A stretch of 64,000 nucleotides of DNA from Bugula neritina (GCA_964035545.1 OZ037769.1:5824429-5888428); one strand, 5' to 3'. Numbered from the stretch's first letter, positions 1 through 13,024 are shown. Program-made: numbers and translations. Notes: generated by a model not told the origin, from the letters alone.

Positions 1-325
1 AATTATTTTTGTATTTTGCTGTATTAAACAGAAAGAACTTTTAACGACTTAGGGTTATCTTCTCTTTGTTTTTATCATAATACTTGCCACTTCTGCTACA
101 CAGTAACACAACTTGATGTGGTTTGGCAATTATAAATATTATAGATAAGATTGAACTTGGTTTGTGATTTTTTATGTTACAGTTTAGGTATTGCTTATAG
201 AATAAATTTAGTCACTATACTTCTGAAGATGTGTAGCGATTTTTCAGTATTTACACATTTCATTGCATCACTTAAGTTATTTGTTACTAGAACTAGTAAA
301 CATTATCTATAATCTTATAATTTAG

Positions 326-1422
326 GTCAAAAATCATCACAAGGCAAAATTGAAACAGGGGAGCTGTTAGACCCTGACATAAATGAGTTTCTCATACCCA
401 ACCTGCCCAAGTATGAAGAGAAACTGAAGACACGTCTTGGCATTAAACAGGGTAAAATGATGACGAGTAGTGCGGGCGGTAGACAGGTGTCCGACCTCAT
501 TAGACATGTCAAGGTGAAGGTTTCAGTAAATTATTTAGCCACCCGGTTTTAGAAAGATAGTTTTAATTAAATAAAAATGAAACTTTTTGTCAACGAAAAG
601 CGGAATCTTTGAGATTATTAACAAACTGACTTTAGCTTGCCTCAACAAAAAAACTTCAGCAATATGTTATATGATACTTATACATCTACTGTTTTTTATA
701 TAGCTTCGTCTATGTTATTTATCACATATTACTATTACATTAGATATAATTATTATTTTCTATGCTAGATATTACACATTACTATATTATATTACATATA
801 TAGCTTTGTCTATATACTAGATAGTACACATCACTGTTTTAGTATTGTATAGCTTTGTCTATGTTAGATGTTGCACAGACTACTGTTGTATTCTGTATTA
901 ATTGCCCTTCTGGTTAATAGGAGGATGAGATTCCGCAAGTCCTCTCACCCCTCAACATCTCTAAACCACATTTCATATGGGTGTACGAGTGGGACCTATA
1001 CGAGCCCTTGTTTACTAGAAACTGGACATTTACCTATCATTTACCGCTACCAGGCTATCATGAAAAAATGAAAAAGATAAAAGAAGATGGAAATTCCATA
1101 AGCAAGTGGATGCCAATGCTGACAGCTATCCCCGAGGTATCAGGCGCGGCTAACTAACAAATACACTGCAATAATTCTTTTATAATGTGCCTTTGATATA
1201 TAATATTTAGGAAATGACCTATTTTAAATGACTTAATTAATTTCTCACAGTCACGATAACATAATTTTTATGGCTTGTTTTTATTTATGAAGTCAACTGT
1301 CAATAAAAAATATCATGTTTACAAATATAAAGCAAAAATTGTAATATTTTGGAGTTATATTTCCACAGACTCTGCTTTCCCTATGTGCCAAGGTACGAAG
1401 TGATCTACCTCCTGTAGGTTAG
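326..1422 (+). CDS. unrecognised protein, C-terminal three exons (partial)
   Basis: Three exons chain in frame: 326-513, 921-1136 and 1369-1422, ending at TAG 1420-1422. Each junction has an AG acceptor and GT donor (phase 0 at both internal junctions). The first exon enters with two bases of a split codon, so earlier exons must lie to the left of the window. Together they encode about 152 C-terminal residues. The first exon is charged, with ETGELLDPDINEF and KYEEKLKTRLGIKQGK. The second is aromatic-rich, with PHFIWVYEWDLYEP and TRNWTFTYHLPLPGY. The last ends in LPPVG. No signal peptide, membrane segment or known catalytic motif is visible. I do not recognise the family. The conserved-looking aromatic composition and three consistent splice junctions make it a real gene rather than chance ORFs. 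Confidence 0.6.
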
Positions 1423-1502
1423 TATAACTATTGAATCATCGATCTTTTAGCTGTTGTAAATTCTTAGCTATAGTATCAAAAGTGGGCTATGAGGCTTTAG
1501 CT

Positions 1503-4500
1503 TCAGGCCCATCCGTACTTGAGGGGGTTTGATGCAAGGCCCTGGATGTACTGCAATTTGACTGCTTCAGATACAAACTCCGGGTGTACAGTGAACTCCC
1601 TGCTCACTGCTTTCTTGTCGATGTGCTTGAAGAATCCTTTACTTGGTTTCTGGAAGTCTGGTTGGCTGAGGTGACAGAGTGGCGTCTTGCATTTGATTGG
1701 CTCAGCATACTCTGGCCTTCTTGGAACTGGCCTATAAGATAACTCCATCATGTAACTGTTGAGAATTGATACTCTCACAACTCATGCAATCAAATATAAG
1801 CTATTATAAAACAAGTGCAGAATCATTTTGAAAGCTGTTAAACTAGCTTAAGCTTAGGCTTTATAATATTACTTGAGAGGAAAACTGCTGTTGGTAATAT
1901 TTCTACTTTTTGTATTTAAGAATGCTTACTGGAATGATTCAAGTTGAATAATCAATCGTCTTATCTAAATCTTACATATTATTAAAACAAATTACTCATC
2001 AACAAAACACACCACCATTATCAGCTCCCATCTCTCCCTAACTATATGATATCATAAGTCAACTGTCCTAGATAATCTTCTTTTCCTTACCTTGTTAGTA
2101 AATTAATCCATTCATTGAGCTCTAAAGACTTTGACTTGCTAAGCTGTTCACTGTCTGTATGACTAGAGTTAGAGGTCGTGTGTTGATCTGAAGTAACTAG
2201 AGACTTGATGTGTTGAAGCTCTGGTAAGTTTGTTGGTACTTGGTACTTGGGTATGCTCAACTTTCCACTGGTTAGCGTTCTGAAACTAAACATACTCTGT
2301 GTAACTAAAATGCTATATTTTGAACAAAAAATGGCCTTAAGCTTCAAATTTATTAATTATTTCTGTAGCTAGATTGTTGGTTTCATTTATAGACACAGAA
2401 CTTTGCAGAAAGAAAAGTTATAGTAGCTTGCAGAGCTAGCTTAAAGAATCCCTGACACACTTCACTTATGCAGTATCAAATATTCTTATATATATATTTG
2501 CTATTATGTAAGCAGTGTAGAGAGAGTTAGTTAGCAGCAAAAACGAAGTTTAAGAGAAACCTCATTTCCAAAACTGAGTTAAATGAGAATATTATAATAT
2601 CATTGTAACTTAATAATACATTATTATAATAATATATAAATAATATTATATTATATTATAATATATAATAGTATTATTATTTTGTAATCAGCATTGAACA
2701 TTTTAACTGGTTTTACTTACTTTTCTGGTTTGAGAGGTGCGTGTATAGGAGGCATGCTTGCTCTAGTATTTATAGTAGTGAAATACTTGGGTGTTGAGAG
2801 ATTACGTTCATTTTCTGCTTTCCTATCTTCTAAGAAATGTAAATCTGCAATAACATTATTATAGAGTAACTTATATATAACACCCAGGGTTAGAAAACTA
2901 TATTATATATATAACTGCATATAACATGTAGAGATGGAACTATATCATAGAATGGAATATAACATGAGGTAAGGCTCTTTAATAAAAGCCATAATGCTAT
3001 AACATGTTTAATTCAATTGTACTCATTTAGACAGTATGACTATTATTAGATGATATGAATTACAAAAATGGACAAGCAGTTCTAGTGAAAAGTGTGTTTA
3101 TGTAGCTAATTAGACTTTGGATATTTAGCAAAGTACACAAGTACTACTCTAAATAAATGTGCTTTCTACAGTTCCATGTTATGGAACTGGGTTTGATGCA
3201 AAGCTACAACGTTGAAATATTTTCCTACTACTTTCTTTAGCTAACAGCTCTCAGTGAGTCCCCAAGTAACAACTGTCATCCAAAAAATATTAGTGATATT
3301 TTGTTTATATCTATTATCTATCTAGTTTCTATATTCTATAATCTAATATCTACACAATTATCTATTTTTTATTTTGCTATCTGTATTATTATCTATATTC
3401 TTTGATTTCTTATCTATACATAAATACCTGTATTTATATTTTACTATCTAATGTGTATTACTATCAATATGCTATGATCTATTATGTTTGACTTTCAATA
3501 TTAAATAAAATAATTAGTTTTCATTCAAAGTCTGGCCATTTTGAATTCCAAACAACCTGTTATCACCTGTCAGTGCGATTTCCAACTCACCTCTTTCCGA
3601 CACTCGGTTGTCGCTGACCCCGACAGCATAAGAATGATTCCGCAGAGCCGCCCTCATCATAAAATACCTGGATATGTCTCTAGTGAATCCAATACTTGTA
3701 TTTCTATGAAAGTTTCCTTTTGCTTTTCTATTTAGATATTCTTTAAAGTCATTTCTAAGTCTGGCAGTATCTAGAGGAAAATGCAGGTAGCTGTTGCAAG
3801 TACTAGAATGTCAAAGCACTGTCAATGGCATTGCTAATAGCTATAATATTGATTACTATTATGTAGCTATTATAAACAGTGTGTTTAAGAGGGTTTAAAC
3901 AGAAATCTTATTATATATAATAGCTCTATGGTAACTAGAACAAACATTAGAATCCAATAGAGAACTAGAGTTGAAGTAATAATAGCTGAATGGAAATCAT
4001 ATACATTCAGTGAAAGAAATTTAAGTCATCAATAAGCCCCCTTCAATTATTTAAACACAGCTAAATCTTTCAACAATATAAATAATATTGATTGACTTAA
4101 AAAATCGAATTTCACTCATCTGGTGTTAATTACTTTAATGATATGATAGACATACTTTTGCAGTATGTTTCAGGTTAACTAATAGCAGATATTTTGTATA
4201 CTTTCACGGATAAACCTTGTTTACTTATAAATTGCAAACTTTGCAGCTTCAAGGGGGGCTTTATTACTCTTTTTCCGCAAGTGGTCTTAAAAGACTGTAG
4301 TATACTACATGCTTTATTTGAGTCAAGACTACCTGTTTTATTAGCACAGTTTCTCTCATTTAAGTTTCCAACTTGCATGACACAGTCTTGAATTTTATTT
4401 TGTTTGCAATATATAATCTTTACTGAATTATTAATAATAGGAAATTATGCTTTATAAGTATGCAAATTATCAGAAATGATTTATAATTGCCCATGCATGG

Positions 4501-7080
4501 ATAAAAAATATAGTTGAACCAGTGATGATTGTAAACTTATTACAAGCTAATGAAGAAATAAAAATTATCTGTTTGTTACATTATTATACTTGGTGTCATA
4601 TCTGCTTATATTTATGCTAATTAATAAAATCTATTATTGCCATAAAAGTAGTACTTGCTGAAAGTTTACCTTTACGCTCTGCTACTCCTTTATTTCCCTG
4701 TATCCCAATAGTGCTTCTCATGCTTATTGTGTGGAAAGATAACCAACCATATGTCCACAGAACAACACTGAGTACTCTACTGTGATGATTGTTACCATGC
4801 CAACAGCTGACAGATCACATTCACAGATAGATATACCTGCACATTCTACCTGCCTCTACACAGCTACTGAGGTTAGTTAATGTGCTAATCTTTGCACCAA
4901 GTCAACTGTCAGTAATTGCTTTTGTTTAAATGATCTCTAATCAATGAGCATTTACTAAAGACTAATGAGCTGCTAATTTTTATTAGTCTAACTAAGATGT
5001 CATTGAGTACAGTTATTATATATGTTAGTGATCTCAGGATCTATATATTATTACCATTTAAATTGTTTCGGATTTTATATTATCTAAAGCAAATGTAATT
5101 AAATAAAAACAAACACAGGTATCCTGCCGTGAAGCTTGCAGTCACTTGAGATATGTGGAGTATCACTTGAGATCCTAGCAACACACACCAGTGAGCAAAT
5201 ACTTGAGCCCTCACTAGCTTTTACTAGCTGACTTTCTCACGATCTCACCTGCTGCCTTAATCTTATTGGCAGCTTTTCTCACTGACACTGCCCCTGTCAT
5301 TCTCTCTCACTACCGCTGCTTCAAAAGTCTAATGTATCGGCCATTCACGTTAATTATAAACTTTTTTAGTAAAAGAGTAAATTTTCTATTTTTAACCTTC
5401 TTTTCTAGCAACATCACAGCATTTATACTAACTTCTTAGTGTTGAATACATTATAAATTGCATACTCTTAGTATAGCTTAATTCAAACTGCAAAATTATA
5501 AATATAAATTTTGTGTAATCCATTATAGCTGTAATTCTTCAAATCTAATTCTCTTCTTGGTATGACCTCTACATTTACTATTGCATACACAAAATAAAAA
5601 TAAAGATTTAATAAAAAGAATAGAGATTCAGAAATATATTCGATGTTGTGATCCACACAAGTTTATTTCATTGACAATTTTGCTTCAAGCAACAGCTAGT
5701 ATATGAGCAATTTTTAAATCTTGGGAGAGTTTTTTCTTGTAAAAATTTATGCAATATGATAGAATATCTATAAGATCTTGTAGCGTTTTTTATGAAGCTC
5801 TTTAAATAAACCGTTCTGTGTTTAGTTTTGTGTATTTACTGTAGAGTCTGGCATGACTTTGGTGACGGAACTTCTGCTAAAACCTCCTCCACCATTTCCT
5901 GGATGAGACAAAGCAAGCGATACATGTACACATGCATTAGTTTTAGGAATATGTTAACTATAGCTACACTGACATCTACACCACTTTTTAGTATGTTAGT
6001 CTTGTTCATATATATAACATGATATAAAATTCAAATGCTATTATATGTTTAAGAAAAAATATTATATTATATTACATATAGCATCATAGCATCATAACAT
6101 TATGTTTATAGATTCTTAATAGTTTTATTATTATACAAATTGCATAAGTGCAACTCTTCATATAATATAAATTCATGCATACTGCACAGGACGATAGATA
6201 ATTAATAGAAAGCAAAAACAAATTATTAGTATCCCATTAGAATTCTTTCAACTTAGGAAACAAGGCATTTAGAAATATGTTGATGAAATTCAGAGTTGTT
6301 TTTCCTTTTTAGTAGAGCAATATTATTACTGTAATTTAGTATTTATTACAGCATGCAATTTTAATTATTGAATTTATTGCAAATCTGGGATATTAGTTTA
6401 GCTTATTTAATACATAATATTATATATGCCAATTTTATTTTGCTATTTACAGCTGAATACCCTGGCCCTCTCAGTCACCGGACTTATGCTGCCATTGAAT
6501 TAGTTTAAAATGAACATAATATTATATAAAACCTCTCTACTTAAAGTACGATAGACATATTATGTTGAATATAATATATGTTTATGAAAAAAGGTAAAAT
6601 AGCTATAAGCTTCTTAAAAAGATTTATTGCATACAAAAGCAATAGTCTCCTATTAAGTATGAATATTAGTGCAACCAATTACTTATTATTAAAAGACCCA
6701 AATGTTAGAAGTCAATCATTATTTTAAAATCAAATAAGAAAAAATAACCATATTTTTCATGGTTGAATTATAATTCAAGGAAAGTTTCTAGGCTGTAAGG
6801 GTCTGTACAAAAATATAATATTACAATTATGAATGGTTTTGTCTGAAATAATCTATTATTATGCTAAGTTTTTCTGACCTGCCATCACTGATGAAGGACC
6901 CATGATGGGAGAAATTTCATTAGGAAATGCCGTTTCTTTCCTCAGTCTACTCTGAAAACCCCCGTCATTTTGCTCTGATGGTCTGTTAATCTGATTGGCT
7001 GAAACTTTCCTCATGTACGGAGCATTAGCTGTGTCTTCCACGTCTTTGTGTTCTACGGTTTTGGATTTTATGCAACCCAT
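1503..7080 (-). CDS. unrecognised protein with N-terminal myristoylation/palmitoylation motif
   Basis: The start at 7080 gives MGCIKSK, the same dual acylation start as Src-family kinases such as Yes (Gly2 for N-myristoylation, Cys3 for palmitoylation), so membrane attachment is inferred. Exons that chain with correct phase at the N-terminus are 7080-6879 and 5898-5840 (joined as VMAG-NGGGGFSRSS). At the C-terminus they are 3667-3591, 2844-2721, 2279-2091 and 1731-1503 (TGA at 1505-1503). The link between 5840 and 3667 is unresolved: candidate pieces near 5300-5249 and 4730-4670 do not fit both phases. The C-terminal part contains two PKY motifs (STPKYFTT, IPKYQVP), a Ser/Thr-rich linker, then CKTPLCHLSQPDFQKP and an end in KYGWA. 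No kinase, SH2 or SH3 domain is seen, so it is not a Src kinase in the part visible. Function unknown. Confidence 0.5.
2440..2505 (+). repeat. tail fragment of SINE family B
   Basis: The stretch TTAAAGAATCCCTGACACAC followed by TTATGCAGTATCAAATATTC closely matches the tail of the tRNA-headed element at 24805-24978. It lies in an intron of the acylated-protein gene and lacks the tRNA-like head. Confidence 0.5.
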
Positions 7081-7894
7081 TTGCCTCTACACTAATGGCA
7101 TAATAACGATAAATTATATTAAAACCGGATAAAAAATTATTTTTCAAGTTTGACTTTTCAATTTTTTATTCAAAATTTTATCGCATTCTTTAAATTCATT
7201 ATGAAATTCTCCTCATTCTTTAGTAAAATTCTTTATTCATAAAAATGTGTCATATATGTGTTGCATATAATAATATTTTTGCTTTGTTTGCCTATTTAAG
7301 ATAATATATTTTAGTATAATATTATTATTATCAAAGTTTTATTCTTGACCAAAATATTTATTGTCATGCAGCTATAGCAATTTTATACTCTTATAGCTTA
7401 TTTTTGAAATATTACGTATTTTACTAAGAAATCAAATTTTAACCAAAGTTATAACGTTTTTAGCTGAAGCAATTACTCAAGAGTTGACAACTTATCATTA
7501 ATGACTAATACCACTCCTGTACACAAAAAAATATATCTCTTTAACAATTAACATCCTGACCAACCAACTATAACCACTCCAGCATTATTGTAGTTAAAGA
7601 TTTTATTAATTTACGTTAGAGTCTGTGTGGTTTCCAATTCATTCTGACAGTTTCATTGGTTTCAGTTTGTTTTAGATACAGGTGCAATTAATGGTAAATT
7701 TATGTGAAGACTCAGTCCACCATCTTTTCTTCCTTTTGTGTCAGTTTTCTCTACCATCATTTTTTAACATGGCCTCTAAAGTATGGAACATCTTCTGTGA
7801 ACAACATTTATCATATTGCCAATTGTTTTGAATCCTAATAATTCTAGGTTTAGCACAAACATAAATTTACTGCAAATGTGAATATTATAAAACT

Positions 7895-8050
7895 CATCTA
7901 AGTTTATAATGGCAAGAACCCTTAATGGAAAAGGTTTTTTTAAAGCTGGTTATGCACTTCCTAGCATCACCACTAGTGCTTAGACTCTAGCCACTAGCCT
8001 CCTGTTTCACTCCGTCAGCACTCTAACCACTTCACCACAGATGCACCCTT
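7895..8050 (-). mobile_element. SINE family A copy, degraded
   Basis: It shares the order of blocks seen in the other copies, read on the minus strand: a run with CTCTAACC near the head, a CTAGCATCACCACTAGTG block (CCTAACATCACCAATGG in the better copies), then AAAAAAGG/CCTTTT-type tail near AATGGAAAAGG. It is diverged and its ends are approximate. Confidence 0.5.
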
Positions 8051-8406
8051 GTTGTAAAATATAATGTTTACCAATGATTATCAACTATATTAAGAGTTGT
8101 GCTGCTTTGTTTTAAAGGAGAAGATAACTCCTCAATTTAATCACATTAAATAATTATTGTCTGTGGTAGGCTAAACAAGTTGAAAAAAATTAATATTTAA
8201 AATTACTTTGAAATATTGTAATAAATATGCTTTTCTGTGCATAATTGTAATTTCTGCACACCATAAAATACATGGTACTGTCTTAAAATTTGTAACCTGG
8301 ACAATATCTAAGTTAAAGTTAGAGTTATCTTTCCTCATTTGTTTCTGCAGCTGAACGAACAGATTACTGCAGGTGCTTGCTATAGCTGCATCTATATATT
8401 CATAGC

Positions 8407-8605
8407 AAAACTTATAACAAAATAACTACATTATGTGAAATGCTGTAATAGTTGCTTTATGAACCATGCTGCTACGAGGTAGGTACAGTTATGGAGAAAT
8501 TGAGAAAAGCCTGTGTTCTAGATCAGAAGTTTAGTAAAAGAAGTTATGTTCTCAAACTTTTTCAAAGAACTTAGGCTATCTCAATTTCTTCACTACTGCA
8601 CCTAT
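8407..8605. repeat. left copy of an inverted duplication
   Basis: Bases 8407-8512 read as the reverse complement of about 9866-9969, with about 3 mismatches in roughly 103 bases. This includes the shared block GAACCATGCTGCTACGAGGT. The copy is itself a fold-back: GGAGAAATTGAGAAAAGCCT near 8493 is answered by AGGCTATCTCAATTTCTTC near 8573. This looks like a MITE-like or fold-back element inserted twice. Confidence 0.65.
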
Positions 8606-9556
8606 AAATGAATAAAGCAACATGACTTACAGTACTAGCTAGTATAAACAAAATTCTTTATCAATTTACTAGTGGAAATAATAGGTGTCTATTGTCTCTG
8701 CTTGTAGAGATCACAGTCTAAAGAATAGAGTAGAGAGGAGTACTCAAAAAGTTCACACTAATCTTAGTATCTCAGACTATGCAGGACCTCAGGGTTTTTA
8801 ACTTCACAAAGTGACATGGTAGATAGGTGCAGTGGAGTGCCTTTAAACACAATCAGAAAGTTTTATTTTGATATCCAGTTTTAGGCTGTCATTCTAAGAA
8901 CTTTCAACACAAAATAAGTTAGAAAAATATAAAGACATTGCGATCACATATGTTGTATATCTGCTCACATCAATTATTCTGTTATTGCTGAGTATTTTAT
9001 TAAGAAATTTGAAAATGATTTGTATCAACTTTAGATAAACTTTGTCGTGGAGCTGGCTGGGTAAACACACCGTCTGTTCATGCTCACTCAGCCCAGTCCC
9101 TCTTCACCGCTACTCTGCGAAACACACGCACTGTATAAGAGACAATGCTCCACTACACTGCGGCTTTTCGAAATAAATAATATGCAAATTATATGCTTAA
9201 AATAATTTATGAGTATTACAAGCTCTGGAGTGGTAATGTACGCCTGCTAGTACCAGCTGCATCGGATGTACCTTTTTAGCTCCCATTTGCTTTCGTCATC
9301 ACTGTTCTAGTGGCTTGCGTTGAGTAACGGAATTAAGGAAACACTTTTGGCATAAAATCATGTCTTGAACCAATCAAATATATGAGTATGAAATATTGCG
9401 ACATATTATAATAATATATATGTGTAGATGTATATGTATGTCATTTTTATATGACAGAAAACAATGTTATAAAGTAAAGCTAAACAGGGCATAAAGTTAT
9501 TAGAATAGAATATTAGAAAATATTTTATTACTAATAGTTTCAACTTTACACAATAA

Positions 9557-9755
9557 GGAGTAGCCACGGTCGATAGGCTCTAGGGGTTAGAGTGCTTGGC
9601 TTAGTAAACGCCAAGTCATGAGTTTGAACCCCAGTAAAGACCATTGGTAATGGTGGGAAGGTCATCCAGTCACAATTGCTCCTGCGTCACATAAATGAAT
9701 AAGTCCTTAGCTCAATTTAACAAACACCCTTTTCATCAAGATTTTCTCATAGAGA
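9557..9755 (+). mobile_element. tRNA-derived SINE (family A) with intact target-site duplication
   Basis: The head has a Pol III-like A box region (TCTAGGGGTTAGAGTGCTTGG) and a B box (GAGTTTGAACCCC). The body contains CCATTGGTAATGG and the tail ends near TTTTCATCAAG. It is flanked by perfect 18-bp direct repeats, TTCAACTTTACACAATAA, at 9539-9556 and 9756-9773. That is the signature of L1-type target-primed insertion and fixes the element boundaries. About 199 bp long. Other copies lie at about 7895, 16045, 33636, 40385 and 42526. Confidence 0.8.
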
Positions 9756-9809
9756 TTCAACTTTACACAATAATCTGATAGTGATCTTAGTCACGCAGCA
9801 GCCATTCAG

Positions 9810-9969
9810 AAGCAGTAGTAGAGAAATTAAGATAGCCTAAGTTCTTACATGTTTTTATTAAAAAAGGCTTTTCTCAATTTCTCCATTACTGCACCTACCT
9901 CGTAGCAGCATGGTTCATAAAACAACTATTACAGCATTTCACATAATGTAGTTATTTTGTTATAAGTTT
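9810..9969. repeat. right copy of an inverted duplication
   Basis: It is the reverse complement of the copy at 8407-8605, with a shorter unmatched centre. It carries the same internal fold-back ends, CTCAATTTCTCCATTACTGC and the block ending GATAGCCTAAGTTCTT. Confidence 0.65.
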
Positions 9970-11123
9970 TTCAGCTATGCGTATGCTTTGGCCAAGATTG
10001 ATCAAAACTTTCCATGTGCACTAGCTTGTTTCACTTTCAATTTGTTCAAAATATAGTGACATTGTGCACACTTCACTGCTTTTCTACTACTTTAAATTGT
10101 AGGCAGCTGAACAAAATGCATTATAGTGCTATAGCTATAGCTGAATAGGCAGATAGCAGGCCTGCAGCCTTTTTAGCTTGCAAATCCAGATTTAGTAAAA
10201 TTATTGTTACATTATGTATTGTTGTTATAAAAAATAAATAAACAAGTCAATATTTAAACTGAAGCATCATGCCATGAAATAACTCTGTTAAGTGTTTACA
10301 TCAAATTTCACACTGTGTTTTCATGTCTGTGATCTGTAATAAATAAATAAATAAATCAATCAATCAATCAATCAATTATATGCAGTTTATCTGCTTATAA
10401 AAGTGCTAACTTTTAATTATGGAACTGTGACTGTAAAAAGTAAATTTCATACTTGGTATCATAAGACAATGTTTTGACATTAGCTTTCTAATAATCTATT
10501 AAAGTTGTTTGTTGTTCATAGATAACTTATAACTTTGTAGAGCATAACAATTTTGGATAAGCTGTGATAAGAAATGCAGTATGTGCAGCTAAAACACTAT
10601 GAGCCAACATGTTATTATCAGTTTTACAGCTCCTATGAAGTTCGAACTTTGCATATAGAGCATCTTTTTCATAAAAATCACCCTCAGTGCCCACTGCATT
10701 TTATCTAAAAGCTTTAGTTGTATGCTAAAAGTATATGCAATTATAGTTCCATAAATTTCATTGCATTGCATCTTATCTGCGGTTAGCTCATTTCAATATC
10801 ACATTTTCTATCGTCACTTTATTATGATTCTGTTCTGTTTTTTCTATAAAAATTGCAGGTATAGATTCTTAATTTTAGCCTTAGTATCTAGAGAATATGT
10901 GCACTATGGGCAGTTGTCTGCTTGTGAAAGACAACTACGCTCCAAACCCAAATGCTAAACAAAGCTGATAAACCCAAGCCTAAATCTACATTTCGCGCTT
11001 AAGTGAGAATAGAGTGCTGTTATTTAGGTGTAGAAGTTTAAATAGCCTAGTGCAAGCTCTTTAGATTTCTTAATAAAATTTGGTTTAGGGCACAGGTTAC
11101 CTGTTTTTATACATTTATCATCT

Positions 11124-11165
11124 AGAACACAGGCTTTTCTCAATTTCTTTATTACTGTACCTTCA
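11124..11165 (-). repeat. fragment of the 8407/9969 fold-back family
   Basis: TCTAGAACACAGGCTTTTCT followed by CAATTTCTTTATTACTGTACC is the reverse complement of the segment near 8486-8525. Confidence 0.55.
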
Positions 11166-12495
11166 TCCTTCAACAGGCTTATTAAAAATCATTTACACTG
11201 TGTTTGTAAAAAGCGGGAAACAAGATTTTAACACTAAAGAGGTCTGTTCTACACACCAGTAATATATTGAAACACCGTATATAATATTATACTATTTATC
11301 ATAGAGGGTAGCAACTATGCCAGTGTGACTATTACCAGATGCATACTGCTAATTCTATTTTTGCTATGACTGAGTACAGATAAATATTATTGAAGGAGAA
11401 ACCAGCTAAACAATATTACAGATATTATTTCTACATTAATTTCTGAAGTATAATACCTGTTATGTAACCGGTTTAAAGCAGGCAATGAGATTGCTGGTTT
11501 ATACCACCCATAGGTTGACAGCTTAGAAGCCATTGAAATGTAACTCCTTGAGTTTTACTTCATTGTTAGAGGCTTAAAGTTGAGAGCTAACAGAGCTTAG
11601 GATTGCTATTTGGTAGTTTTGCTATTCACAGCCTATCTGAAAGGATTGAACTCAAAGCCCTTCCTTAATAATAAAGCTCTTTGAAACCCTTTCTTAGTAA
11701 TAATTCAATGCTTTAACTTAAGTATATTAATGCACATTGCAAAGAAAAGATTTTTCACTTGTATCAGTTTATGTTTAAGAGAATAATCTGTTTTCATTTT
11801 TAAAAATAGCGTTATATTTCTTGCTATGTTTTTAATGACACTTTTTAGATTTTACTAGTTTTTATTATATATTTTAGTTTTTGTATTTGTTTCATGTGAA
11901 GATAATAAAACCAGTGTGTCAATAGCATTCGGTAACATACAGAGATGGCACTAGTTGCACTTTTGTATATTGAATATCTTACAGACAGCTAGTATAATTA
12001 AGTCCTAAAATCATTTGAAGCTTTATGTCCCTTCCAACTTTGATTCCAACTTTAAATGGGATGAATCCTTCAATGTACTCATATAGAAGTAGATTGCTTT
12101 TTCAACAGAACCAGAGAATTATTGCCGTAGAGGAAGTTAGTAAAAATTTAGGTTCATTCATTAATTAAAAATCAGAGCACAGCAGAAATCGCCATCGGTG
12201 TGCACAAATGACTTCTGGGATGCCTTGCAATGTAGAGCACTAGGTTGTTTCGTTTAGCTGAAGGTTTTGACAGAGTCATAAGGAAGAGCATGACTAGTAT
12301 TACTTTGGCTTTGTTTTGAAATTTGAGGACAAAAATGCTTTTACCAGATAATTACTACTGGATCAAGTATCTATATTTTGGTTTTTTTTCAAGTGCCATG
12401 TTACTAAGCTAACCTCTATAATCATCCTAATTAATAATAAGCTGTAACAAATCAACCAGACTATTCCTACAATACTAAATTCCCTTCATTAGTGG

Positions 12496-12699
12496 TTAAT
12501 TAAAGCTGAAATGTTCACTTGTGGTCAAATGTTTGAGGGAACTAATGGTAAAGGAAAATTTAGAGTAGATGTCTTTAGATGTGAATGAATGTCTCACAGT
12601 ATGTGAAAGTTCCTCAATGCTACAGGTGCATGGAGCGCATAAAATCAAAACTACTAATAAAACACGAAGAAATCTTATGTTCTTTATATAATCTTTCAA
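12496..12699 (-). CDS. possible small secreted peptide (67 aa), doubtful
   Basis: The ORF starts with a basic N-region (MKDYIKNIRF), a hydrophobic core (LRVLLVVLILC) and a plausible cleavage site near residues 26-27, all features of a signal peptide. The remaining roughly 40 residues are Ser/Thr/Phe-rich, without cysteines or dibasic sites, and match nothing I recognise. AT-rich DNA produces hydrophobic ORFs by chance, there is no homologue evidence, and it may equally be noise. Confidence 0.15.
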   Translation of the reverse strand: MKDYIKNIRFLRVLLVVLILCAPCTCSIEELSHTVRHSFTSKDIYSKFSFTISSLKHLTTSEHFSFN

Positions 12700-13024
12700 A
12701 ATTAGTAAACTATTATTTCAGATTTTTGTGTATCATTTAAGTTACAGGTTATCTTTAAATAGATAGAAAAAAAAATTGTCTCACAATGTTGCCTATATCT
12801 TATAATTTATTTCATTATTATCAATATAACTGCTATAAATTGTATTAGCTGAAATGTTTTGATGAGTTATAGTCAATACCAGCTGGTTATGTGAAACATG
12901 GCAGGTTCGACTATTATCTTGCTTAGCTCAATGTTTGCATTGGCTGCCTGGCTTCACATTTCCTATTCATTGAGTTCAAAACGAGGTAACAGAACATAGT
13001 TTTACCTCACACTAAATATTGTAA

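Noticed and set aside
9050-9345. less AT-rich patch that might be an exon
   Set aside because: Stops occur in all frames that include plausible splice sites; it is left as possible promoter or untranslated sequence.
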